Part shown: in pieces, positions 1-9,762 of the stretch | Numbering within the stretch: position 1 is the first letter of the stretch | How the letters are laid out: each line of letters begins with the position of its first letter | NCBI RefSeq assembly: GCF_041260155.1 | Contig: NW_027248277.1 | Coordinates: 26,424,322-26,488,321, forward strand | DNA length: 64,000 bases | Direction of reading: 5' to 3' | Source of the DNA: Ptychodera flava | Taxonomy: Eukaryota; Hemichordata; Enteropneusta; Ptychoderidae | The notes under the pieces: generated by a model | Databases searched by the model: none | Told to the model about the DNA's origin: nothing | The model's input: the letters and a program-made list of their open reading frames with translations, nothing else | Translations under genes and position numbers: made by a program

Positions 1-331
1 GTCTAGCTAGTCACGTGAGACGCAGTGATCAGCGAAGTGAAACTGCAGACCTGATTAAATATTCATGAAAACCGCTGACCTCTTTTGAAGAAAGTTCGCA
101 TAAATTACTGGAATTTTCGATTGTTAGGCTGCATGATGTCATTATTTTAGTCCTTATATGGTACTAAACTGGGTCAAAGGGTCAGGAATACCCTCCTTCT
201 GGCTGAGTTCGGCAATGCATAGCTAAGTTAGGCATAAGCATAGAACGCAATCACTGTCGGTTTATATACCGACGTGGCGCTGAGAGCGAGAATGCCGTGT
301 CGGTTTATAAACCGACGCGGCACTTTAAGGG
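1..331. other. Non-coding stretch with two short palindromes
   Basis: I see no gene here. Two copies of a short perfect or near-perfect palindrome of the form GTCGGTTTATA-ACCGAC lie at about 256-273 and 299-316, just before the hAT end fragment. Their role is unknown. Confidence 0.5.
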
Positions 332-510
332 TTAAAGTACGGGGTCGGTAAGGTTTACTGGGATGTGTTTTACGTGTTCAGCAGCTTCGCAAGGTGTACA
401 CCAGCAACAGATATTGCTGCGTCCCAAGGGACGCGTGGTTTAGTTTTTGAGGGTCCTGCGTCCGGTTTTATGCGTAAAGGACGCAGAAATGCGCGTCATG
501 TAAAACCCTG
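332..510 (-). repeat. hAT terminal fragment, inverted
   Basis: This stretch is nearly identical to the reverse complement of the first 180 bases of the hAT element that starts at 1462, and to the end of the second copy near 12400-12581. It finishes with the terminal sequence TGTAAAACCCTG. No transposase is attached, so it is an isolated end left by truncation or recombination. The short open frame across it is not a gene. Confidence 0.85.
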
Positions 511-1461
511 TACCAATGTGAACATAAATGACCATTGTTATTGTTGACAAATGAATTCTAGTCTGGACTTGATCCAAGATCTCTTTTCGTCAAAAACAAC
601 CCTGACTGTTCACTGTATGGTTTGTGTCGACATGCTATTAAAATACTGGACATTTCATGACGGTTCAGGGAGGAGAACAAGATAGTACAGTAGATGCATA
701 AAACAAACCACTGTGAATATTACCGAATTTAGCAGCTAAAGGAGTCAAACTAAACATGTTGAGTTTATCTGTCACCCAGGTAGCGTCTATGGTTCTCTTT
801 TGTAGAGATCAGAAATTCTGGGCAAATATTGAATTGATGTTTTTTTTCCTTGGCCCCCCCTAAAAGATTGTGGTATTTTTGTCTGGCCCCCCCTAAATTT
901 TCTTGGGAAAAATGGGTGGCCCCCCCTGAAAATCCTCCACCCCCCCCCCTGGAAGTAAATTCTGAATCGTCCCTAAGTGATTTAAGGCTAGTTTTACAAG
1001 CTTACTTGTCAATGTTTGATGATGAAAGAAACAAAAACCACGAATAAACCTCAAAAGCAACAAAATTCCAAGCATAACATTACACGATGGTTCAGAATGT
1101 TCATTTACAAAGTTCACTCAAAATGTACTTACTAAAAGTCTGTTGAAAAAGAGAAGAGTACTAAATATCGTTGTTTTTCAGGTCAACAAGTGATTGAATC
1201 AGAAACATGTGTCATGAAACAGTAAAACAACAATTGATAAATAAGTAACTTTTCTCAAGAGTAACCTGAAACGCCTCACCTGAAAGAAAATTTCATCCCG
1301 TTTCACAGAAACTCACTGCGTATTCGAGCGCCACAGCAATGAACGGTCGGGGAATCCCCGCTAAAAAATCACTCACGCGTATGTACTCGTCCGAAACATT
1401 GATTGTTCACTATTTAGCTGCATGATTCAGCCTGCCAAAATATTTTTATTTTGTAGATAAA
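511..1461. repeat. Non-coding spacer with C-tract repeat at 851-952
   Basis: No gene is visible. Positions 851-952 hold four runs of seven or more C, three of them in a repeated TGGCCCCCCCT context spaced about 35 bases apart. The opposite strand is therefore a run of G-tracts that could form a quadruplex. The open frames crossing it are proline or glycine rich and follow from the repeat. Confidence 0.5.
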
Positions 1462-4271
1462 CAGGGTTTTACATGACGCGCATTTCTGCGTCCTTTACGC
1501 ATAAACCGGACGCAGGACCCCTCAAAAACTAAACCACGCGTCCCTTGGGACGCAGCAATATCTGTTGCTGGTGTACACCTTTCGAAGCTGCTGAACACGT
1601 AAAACACATCCAGTAAACCTTACCGACCCCGTACTTTAATGGAATGCTCCATAGTGCATTGGCCTCCACTGTTTCATAACCAATGGTAACCGCGGAAACA
1701 AATTCTATTGCTGTAAAAAGTTACTTTCAAAATGTAAACTGATTCTTAATTGGTCGATTTCTTGTTTGTGTCGATTAACACATTTTTATGCATCATGGCG
1801 GGTCGTGTCAAACAGGCCGATCTGCGAAGGTTTTTCGGCGGCCGCAGCAACCAGCACCATGCAGGTTTGGTCGAGGCCGAAACGGCAGCTACGCCATGCG
1901 ATACTGATACATCAGGTCCCCCGACCAAGTCAGCAAAATTACGAACATTCAACAGAAGTTGACTCAATAGATTTACTATAAATGGCTTCGATATTCTGAA
2001 GAGCGAAACGTCATGGAATGCGGTGTACGTTTGAAAGCGAATGTTACATGCCCGTTCATGGAAGGTTTTTGTAATTTTCAACATTCACTCTCACTCGTCA
2101 TCATTCAGGACTCGAAAAGTCGTCTCACAAGTGTTAAAATCCTAAGCATGAGGACCGGCAGTTGCAGGGTAAGAGCACAGTTACGAGTGGAGTGATACGT
2201 AGCGGTAAGAGTAACGAACTCGAGGCGTACGCTGCACAATTACGTACTGCTTACCTGATCGCTAAACGTGACCTTCCATGCACGCGATGTATTCACTGAC
2301 ATCATTCATCTGCAGAATCTGAACGGCTTAGACATTGAATATTACAAACGTCCTCAGATAGTTATGGAGTTTGAAGAGTGTATTCAACGTGCGATCGAGA
2401 AGTCCCTGATTGATAGTATACATGCAAGTGACGTCATCGGTATAATGTTGGATGAGACTTGTGTTGTGACATTTCATTCATAAGAAACTTGCAATATATG
2501 TTCGATATATTCAGAATGGCGAGGCGAATTTTTCTTTCCTCTGTAACCAGCAAATTACAGATGCCACTGCTGCAGAGATTGAAAACGCCTTGATTGAATT
2601 TTTGACTAGGAAAGAAATCTGTGACGCAGCCGTGGACAAAATATATGGACTAGGAACAGACGGGGCGGCCGTAATGACTGGCCGTTGAACGGGTTGGGTG
2701 CAAAATTAAAAGCCAGAAATCCCAACCTTGTTCAAGTGCATTGTGTTGCACATTGATTGAATCTTGCTGCTTCCCAAGCAGGCAGAGATATTGAATATTG
2801 CAAAGAATATCATAATATAATCCATTCATTGTATAAATACTTCATTGACTCCAGTGTGAGATATGACAAACTTAGGGAAATTCAAACTCTGTTGAATGGG
2901 AAAACAAAACAAATTACTGAGGCTACATCTGTTCGCTGGCTGTCGGTCGAATCAGCTGTCAAGATGGTTTTCATCAGTTTTGAGCCAATTGCCTTGGCAC
3001 TTGCAAGTGACAAAAAGGGGAAAGGCTGATGAGCTGTTGAAATTTATCTCTAATTCATTGTGTCTGCTATTCACTGCCTTATTGATTGATGTTCTTACTG
3101 TCATTGGAATTTTGAGCCTTACATTTCAGAAAGATTCTGTCACCTCTTATATCAAAAAAAGTGTTCAGTCTACTAGGGACACATTGAATACAATGACTAA
3201 TGATTCACACACTGTCAGAGAACGTCTTTAATGATTTGGGTGATGTTCCTGGCAATGGTCAGAAAAACACATACAAAAACATTCAAAATACTGACAATCA
3301 GCCACTCAGACAGAGGTTCTGTGATGCAAGAGAAAATTATATCAACAAACTGATGCAGAATTTAGATAGCAGATTTCCAGATGATGAGATGAATATTCTG
3401 GAGTGTTTTGATGTGATTCTCAACCCACACAGATATCCTGAAAATGTGGCCAACCTACCTGACTATGGGGTCAACCAGCTTGATCAACTGTTGATTCATT
3501 ATAACAATACACCAGGTATTGATGCTGATAGAGCTAGGGCACACTTCCTTGTTTACAAATACTTCACAAGATCTCATAGGGAGGCACTGAATTTTGATAT
3601 GTATATCAAGCTGTTGCTAACTGATTTTACAGAGGAGTATCCTGATTTTGCCATCCTAGCTAAAATTGCTCTTGTCATACCAGTGTCCTCTGCCCCATGT
3701 GAAAGGGGCTTTCAGTACAAAATGCCATCAAACAGAGGGCACGAAATAGACTCAATCCTCAAAGGCTTAATAGACTAATGTTCATCAAACTGGTTGGCCC
3801 CACCATAGATGATTTTGACTTCATGAACACTGCTACTGTAGGTTATTTGCTAAAGGAGCTGCTGGCAGAGTGTGAACTCAAACCTACTGGACTTGCTAGG
3901 TGTATGCCATTTCAGAGTATGAAATTACTTACCTTCTTGTCAATTTGACAAATTTGAATATTTGTTCAAATTTCACGTTGTGAACTTGTCATTAAAGTTA
4001 TGAGATAATATCATGAATAATGTTCTTTGAATTGATCAATGAGGGCCCTCAGTATGAACTAGAATTTTCATGTAGGAATTATTTTAAGAAATATGCAACT
4101 ATTTGCTGTGTGTTTTAATACTAATTGAACACAGTGAAGACCATGGCATTGATAACTATAAAACATTTTTGTGAAATAAATTGGGACCCCCATATTTTGA
4201 TGTAGGACTCCCATTTTCTAACACCAGGAGTCCCAGGGACTCTCAAAAGTTAAAAGTGATGTAAAACCCTG
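1462..4271 (+). mobile_element. hAT-superfamily DNA transposon, copy 1, decayed
   Basis: The element starts with CAGGGTTTTACATGACG and ends with GATGTAAAACCCTG, giving short terminal inverted repeats. The hexamer GATAAA abuts both ends (1456-1461 and 4272-4277). hAT elements normally leave 8 bp, so two bases may have changed. Its length of 2.81 kb and content match the inverted copy at 9760-12581. Internal homology is to hAT transposases of the KIAA1586/ZNF862-like group: a cysteine/histidine-rich N-terminal segment, an RNase H-like core and a C-terminal dimerisation domain. The coding region is broken, so it is not autonomous. Confidence 0.9.
1792..3790 (+). pseudogene. hAT transposase relic (KIAA1586-like)
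   Basis: The start codon near 1795 opens MAGRVKQADLRRFF. A Cys/His-rich stretch follows near 2010-2110. IMLDET near 2445 resembles the first catalytic aspartate region, and GTDGAAVMTG near 2655 the second. A VQVHCVAH motif lies near 2735. The longest intact piece, 3200-3778, ends with VIPVSSAPCERGF, the hallmark of the hAT C-terminal dimerisation domain. Several stops and frameshifts separate these pieces, for example stops near 1960 and 2480. Such a protein would cut and paste the element in the nucleus; this copy cannot. Copy 2 keeps parts that are broken here, which shows the two copies decayed separately. Confidence 0.85.
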
Positions 4272-7200
4272 GATAAATAATTGAATTTCTTACTTTTTTA
4301 TTTCGTTTGTTAATGAAAAGTCATTGAATATTTTTAGATGCTTTAAAAATTTCAAAACCGCTAAAAGCGACTATTTGGCCAAAATTCAAACGAAAACAGG
4401 AAAACCAAGCTCGAATCATGGGCTATTTCTCTATGAATACTCTCAGTCTCTGTAAGCTTACGCATGTTACTCTCGCCGATGCACGATATTTTGCATCGAA
4501 TTTTTCACTCATTTTCGTTGGTATGACTTTGAAACTCCAGGAAGCGATTGAGAAGAAAGGGTTACCTTGAATTATTGAGTTTTTTGCTGATAATTTGCCA
4601 AATTAAATGAGAAAAAACACTACGCAAATTTCCACACGCCTTTCATGTTCGTGTGGTACAACATGTGATCATGGAGGTAGTAGGAGACTGAGGTTTCTTG
4701 CACGGTCGTGCCGATGAAATGGGAAGCTGAAATTTTCGCTCGTAATTTTACAAACGAAATCGTAAATCCACTGAACTCAAAACTTCGTATTTTTTTGACA
4801 TATTTGAAACCCATGAGGAACGTAATTCATTCTCCCCTGCACAGTAAAAAGGAGATCGAAACGACATGCATGTCAGGACCAAACGCACGCATGATATTGT
4901 CCGTCAACATCCATAAATCTCGTAATTTACACTGACAGAACAAAAACAATATGATCGAGCATGGACGTTCTAACGTAAATGCATCATCGTCTATCGCATT
5001 TTCATGTAAGCCAATACACTCACACGTACGCTAAAGTTCAATTATAATGTCAATTCAACACGATCTGGTATTTTCGCTGATAGTGAGTGTGCAACGTGAA
5101 TGGTATGCCATGGAGGTATGCTCTGGTCGTTAAATAACACTGATCACGTGGTGTGACAAAATAGTTTTATGGAAGTTGTTGACGGAAATGATGTCAATTT
5201 CGCCTCTCCCAACTCTATAAGCTTCCTCAGTTACGTAACTTCGTCGCTAAAAACCAAGTTATAATGTGCATCAAACTATTGTTTTCAACCACTTCTAGTT
5301 CTGCAGTCATATTCAATTTTTACTACGGCCCTATGGGATTCGCACACACACACACATTTACGGCAACATCACCTTGCTACTAGTCAGCGCACTAAACCAC
5401 TTGGCCCCTCGATCCAACTCTAAAAAGAGTTGGTCGACACACCCAGTTAGATGTTACAATTTAGAACGCATACCAACAACACAATGTGCGTTGAGCAGAC
5501 GACACACAGACACGCACACACACAAACAAACATAAAAGCAAGAAGCTTTTAACTGAGCTATCAGACAAACATCTTCTTTCTTTCTGTTAAACACATGATG
5601 TAATGCAGTAGCTGGCAAGAATCCCCATAAAAGAAAAATGCGCATGAAATTGATTTTATCATGATGATGTGTGTGTTTTTTAACAATTCAAACCTGTAAC
5701 CAGTTAAATAATTTTGCCACAAACCATTATAGGAGACGTCCAGCGATCTTAATTTTAGAATGAATGTATACCTTTCTGCCTTGGTGACTTTGCTTTGCGT
5801 TCTTCGCTCACACATTGACCCCTATTGAAACTCAGTGTCCCCCTATTTTAACAATCACGGGACAGTGTCCAACCTTTACAATTCCTGGGCAAAACACTGA
5901 GTACGATACATATAGGGACGGCCAATGTTTGTTGGGCATAAAGATTGGGGAGAGTCACTTTTCTCAGCATCATTTTGAAAAACTCGCCCTCCCTCCCTAT
6001 AATTTTTTCCAGTCCCTTACCGGCCAGCACATGTTGAATTCGTGAACACACATATTGCAGGTAACCACTTCATGCATACAAGGGCTTTAAACGCTGATTT
6101 AACAGAAGATGAATCTATAAAGTGAATTAGAGTGAAAACTCTAATTGTGACTCGTGAATTTTGGCTCGCGGCACGTTAGCGCTGATCACAAATGACGTCA
6201 CTGCTCTCTCATTAATATGCATAAATAGACATTTGTCCGCATTTTCCTCATAAACGACGAAAATAAAATCTGCGAGTGTTAGAATGGCTATTTAGCATCA
6301 CACCTTATTCGTATGAATTGATGACTGAGACTACAAGCTGCAACAACAGCCGCGCATACAACGACAAAATTTGTCCGAATTTCAGCATATTCGTCCGCAA
6401 GTCGCGCGCGTACATCTATATTTAGTAGCAAACCCGAAATTACCCCTTTATTGGGACACAGTTGCCCTCGCCATGTATCGAACCACAGGTGACTTGCTCC
6501 AAGTCTGTGGGCATTTAATTATCAAAACAGAACAAACTGAAGGAAAGAACTTCGGCAGACGGCTAGGTGGTAGCTGGTACTTTGGTCGCGCGTGGAGAGT
6601 GAAAACTTTAAAAGCCTAATTGGCCCAACTGCTCAGTGCTCCGCTGAAGTGCCGAGAACAAGCCAGGCGACTAGCGACTGGGGCCTGTCTTCGACCGACA
6701 ACCTCAGGCAAAACTCAACCTACTGTACTGCAAGTATTGAGCGATCATAGCGTACACTCTTAACAAAATAACAGCCTGAAAAACTGTAAGCAAACTGTCA
6801 TAAATGAGCTGAAAGGGGACTCACATACATTAAGCTTGTCCGGTATCCATTTTTGGTTACCGCGCCGACATCTTGGACACGTCTCAGCAATATGGCACCT
6901 TGCAGACGATGACAAGGACCAGGGAGAACACATCTCCGAAAGTGGGACATGTGAATAATGACGAACTCAATCATCGCTGGTCGTGTACATTACTATGCAT
7001 CACAATAGATGAATACTCCTTGGAATATGTGAACGCTGCTGGCTGTCCATCACAACGACTGCAGACAGACGTCGACTGATATGATATTCACAGCGCGCAG
7101 TCTTGATCACGTGACCAAGTTAATAGTTGCCATGACACACGGACGCGTTCATCGTGTCTGTGTGTGTGATGACATATCAATTATTGAAGTGATTCTGACA

Positions 7201-7487
7201 GACTGTGATAAAGTGGTGGACATGTACACAGTCAGTTAGTGGTTCGATACACGGCTAGGCCTGCTGTATGCCAATTTTTCTAATGCATAAACGTATATCG
7301 GCCCTGCGACTGAGAATTCAATGTCACTCCACTGAGGGCTCGCAACGAATACACTGATACATCTGGGGTCGGACGAATTGCATTAGGAAATAGAAACACC
7401 GAAATTTGAATAACCAACCAACCCCCCGCCCACCATCATGAGATTTGACGTCATGTGCAACTCACTGAAATTTTAACAGACCCCCCC

Positions 7488-7531
<44 letters not shown>

Positions 7532-8206
7532 ATTTGAATAGTTAAACACCAATAGGCCTACATGTAGGCCCCATTTGTATAATTTTCACCAATACCTGAT
7601 AAAGGAAAGACATTTCAACTCCTGGTATTAATATCCTGATAGATTATCATCAGTTGCCTTTTGATGGTTGAAAAAGGTGAAACCAACGGAATGAAATTCA
7701 AAGTCACAACAAAATGTAAATATAAATATCATCCTATAGGCCTAACCAATATCAAACCGATTATACCGGTAGGTATGGTTAAATAACATAGTGGTTATTA
7801 ATTACACGTTTTCACATTTTGAGTGCATCAGCAGCTAATATCATACATATTGAATTTACGCATACTGTACGTTTGTCATTTTGTATGGTTTCATGTAAAT
7901 AAATATTTATTGTTCTCTTAAAGTATTTATTTGCTGTATATTAGAGATTTATAAGAGTAAAAAATACATTATCAAATAAACATTTAGGTATGCATATGAA
8001 ATGCATGTTATGCATTTTTTTATTTATTATGTCAAAACTTTGTTGTTGCAATATTGTGTTTATCAAAAGATTACCAAAATGTGTGTCAAAGTGGACAAAA
8101 AACAAGACAAAGAAAGCACAAAATTAATGTAAAGATTAAATTTACATTTCGTTGAAAGATACAAGAAATCTCTATCGCTTAGGTATTGTTATATATACAA
8201 CGTACA

Positions 8207-8208
<2 letters not shown>
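4272..8208. other. Long stretch without a recognised gene
   Basis: I find no conserved protein motif on either strand; open frames are all under 90 codons and unlike known families. A CA microsatellite lies at 7490-7527. The segment around 7640-7720 resembles 22650-22740, both containing a version of AAATTCAAAGTCACAA, so part of this stretch is an old dispersed repeat. Confidence 0.5.

Positions 8209-8248
<40 letters not shown>
8209..8248. repeat. (TA)n microsatellite
   Basis: About 20 TA units directly abut the left arm of the large palindrome at 8250, which suggests that the palindrome arose in or beside a TA tract. Confidence 0.9.
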
Positions 8249-8251
<3 letters not shown>

Positions 8252-8321
8252 GCGGATGAATAAAATTGCACACGTCTACTGATCTGCTTGTATATTTTCT
8301 GTTTATTCTGTTGGTAATTTT

Positions 8322-8358
8322 GATACAACGTTTCGTCCTAAAAGTAGGACTTCATCAG
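8322..8358 (-). ncRNA. Hammerhead-like core, mirror copy in left arm
   Basis: This is the reverse-complement twin of the motif at 8465-8501, carried by the other palindrome arm, with the same stem II and the same missing stem I. A transcript across both arms would fold on itself rather than show two free cores. Confidence 0.4.
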
Positions 8359-8464
8359 GTTGAAGATGTCTACAAGGGAGAATACAGACAAATACAGAAC
8401 AGTGTAAGGACAAAATTACACTGTTCTGTATTTGTCTGTATTCTCCCTTGTAGACATCTTCAAC

Positions 8465-8501
8465 CTGATGAAGTCCTACTTTTAGGACGAAACGTTGTAT
8501 C
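8465..8501 (+). ncRNA. Hammerhead-like ribozyme core, probably incomplete
   Basis: CTGATGA (8465-8471) is followed by one extra A, then a perfect 6-bp stem GTCCTA/TAGGAC with a CTTT loop, then GAAAC. This has the order of hammerhead core boxes and stem II. A minimal stem III (AC/GT around GTT) and a following A fit a type I layout. The flanks do not form a convincing stem I, and the extra A is unusual, so activity is doubtful. The same motif lies inverted in the left arm. Confidence 0.4.
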
Positions 8502-8573
8502 AAAATTACCAACAGAATAAACAGAAAATATACAAGCAGATCAGTAGACGTGTGCAATTTTATTCATCCGCTA

Positions 8574-9157
8574 TTACCAAACCACGCTACGAACAACACT
8601 GGGAGCTATCTGTACATCTCAAGTATACGTATATATATACAGTGTTCTCCCTGAATAAGGTAACAGGGGCGTGGCGCCCTCTTGTAAATTCCGAGCGCCC
8701 CCTTGCCAGAAATGAAAAAGATTTATTTTTTTGAAAAATAAAACAATAAAATGTACGGGAAAAAAGTTGACAGTGATTTACAAGCAAAATGCGAGCGTGA
8801 GCGTCGATCCTGCAGACTGCAAACGTAATTCTCATCGATCTTGCAAATCTCGCGAGTTTGTGATGTCATCCGAGATCATAAGCCCATGTGCAACTCATCG
8901 AAGGCAGCCATATTTGCATGGCTCAGTCCGTAACGTTACGTTAGCCACGGTCCTATAGGGACCGTGCATTAGGTAACCGACTTAGCTGAGTAAACATGGC
9001 AAGGAGCTGGAGGGTAACCAAGGACAGCAGAGTACACTGAAGTTTTTGTAGGAGGTTAGAATTTCGTTTGTGTATTCCTTCCCAAAGCAAAACAACCTAA
9101 TTTTAGGCTCGGTCGGACGTGTATCAGGATGAGAACACGTGAGTGTTATGGTGCTAA
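8574..9157. other. Non-coding stretch
   Basis: No gene is recognised. The open frames here lack family motifs. The sequence around 8665-8740 alternates GCGCCC-rich text with A/T runs, as in dispersed repeats, but I cannot assign it. Confidence 0.4.
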
Positions 9158-9515
9158 TTTTGACATCGATGAATAAATGTATGTTTCTAGACTCGCTATG
9201 TTTTCGTTTTCAAAAAATGTAATCTTCATTGAAATCCGTGAACTGTAATAAAAGTTATGGAACACTGTTTCAGATCTCTTTTCCTTTGTGTTTTTTATAC
9301 GAAAAAAATCTGAAAACTGCTCCCCAAGCCTGAGTTTTATGGTCACCGTGATCATTTTGACATCGATGAATAAATGTATGTCTCTCGCTATGTTTTCGTT
9401 TTCAAAAATGTAATCTTCATAATTGAAATCAGCGAACTGTAATAAAAGTTATGAAACACTGTCTCAGATCTCCTTTCCTTTGAATTTTTTATACGAAAAA
9501 AATCTGGAAAAAATA
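9158..9515. repeat. Two tandem copies of a ~198-bp unit
   Basis: The unit beginning TTTTGACATCGATGAATAAA occurs at about 9158 and again at about 9356, and both copies run through the same TACGAAAAAAATCTG text. The second has small indels. There is no coding content. Confidence 0.8.
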
Positions 9516-9574
9516 CTCCCAAAGTGCCACCAAATAACACCATTTTAATCTCTGTTTTTCAAAAGCTCCAACGG

Positions 9575-9648
9575 CAGGAGGGGGGACACCCCCCTCCTGA
9601 CCTCCCCCCGCGACCGCTTGCGCGGTCGCTTGTGGTGCTTCGCACCAC
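9575..9648. repeat. Cluster of three perfect hairpins
   Basis: Three consecutive perfect inverted repeats lie within 74 bases: an 11-bp G/C stem with loop ACA (9575-9599), an 8-bp stem GCGACCGC with loop TTGC (9610-9629), and a 7-bp stem GTGGTGC with loop TTC (9632-9648). Such stacked hairpins with tiny loops are typical of subterminal parts of DNA transposons, but I cannot name a family. Confidence 0.7.
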
Positions 9649-9685
9649 GTCTTCGCCCTCTTCTAAAAATTCCTGGGGAGAAACT

Positions 9686-9687
9686 GT

Positions 9688-9759
<72 letters not shown>
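9686..9759. repeat. (TA)n microsatellite, left flank of hAT copy 2
   Basis: A TA tract runs straight into the CAGGG end of the second hAT element and resumes at 12582-12603 beyond its other end. The element therefore inserted into a TA tract, and its target duplication cannot be told from the repeat. Confidence 0.9.

Positions 9760-9762
<3 letters not shown>

Larger units (their letters stand above)
8250..8573. repeat. Near-perfect palindrome with 158-bp arms
   Basis: The left arm (8250-8407) and right arm (8416-8573) are reverse complements with almost no mismatches around an 8-base centre. Both strands therefore encode the same apparent 84-residue peptide; I do not think it is a protein. 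Each arm carries a hammerhead-like core (see separate entries). The near identity of the arms implies a recent origin or gene conversion. Head-to-head copies of the terminal part of a Penelope-like retroelement would explain it; that source is inferred. Confidence 0.9.

Noticed and set aside
3024-3050. CTGATGA followed by GAAA in the hAT coding region as a hammerhead
   Set aside because: No stem II or stem I pairing; it is ordinary transposase coding sequence.
6371-6619. 82-residue open frame as a small gene
   Set aside because: No motif, splice support or repeat relation is visible; length is within chance expectation.
8266-8557. Two identical 84-residue open frames on opposite strands
   Set aside because: They follow from the palindrome; there are no protein family features.
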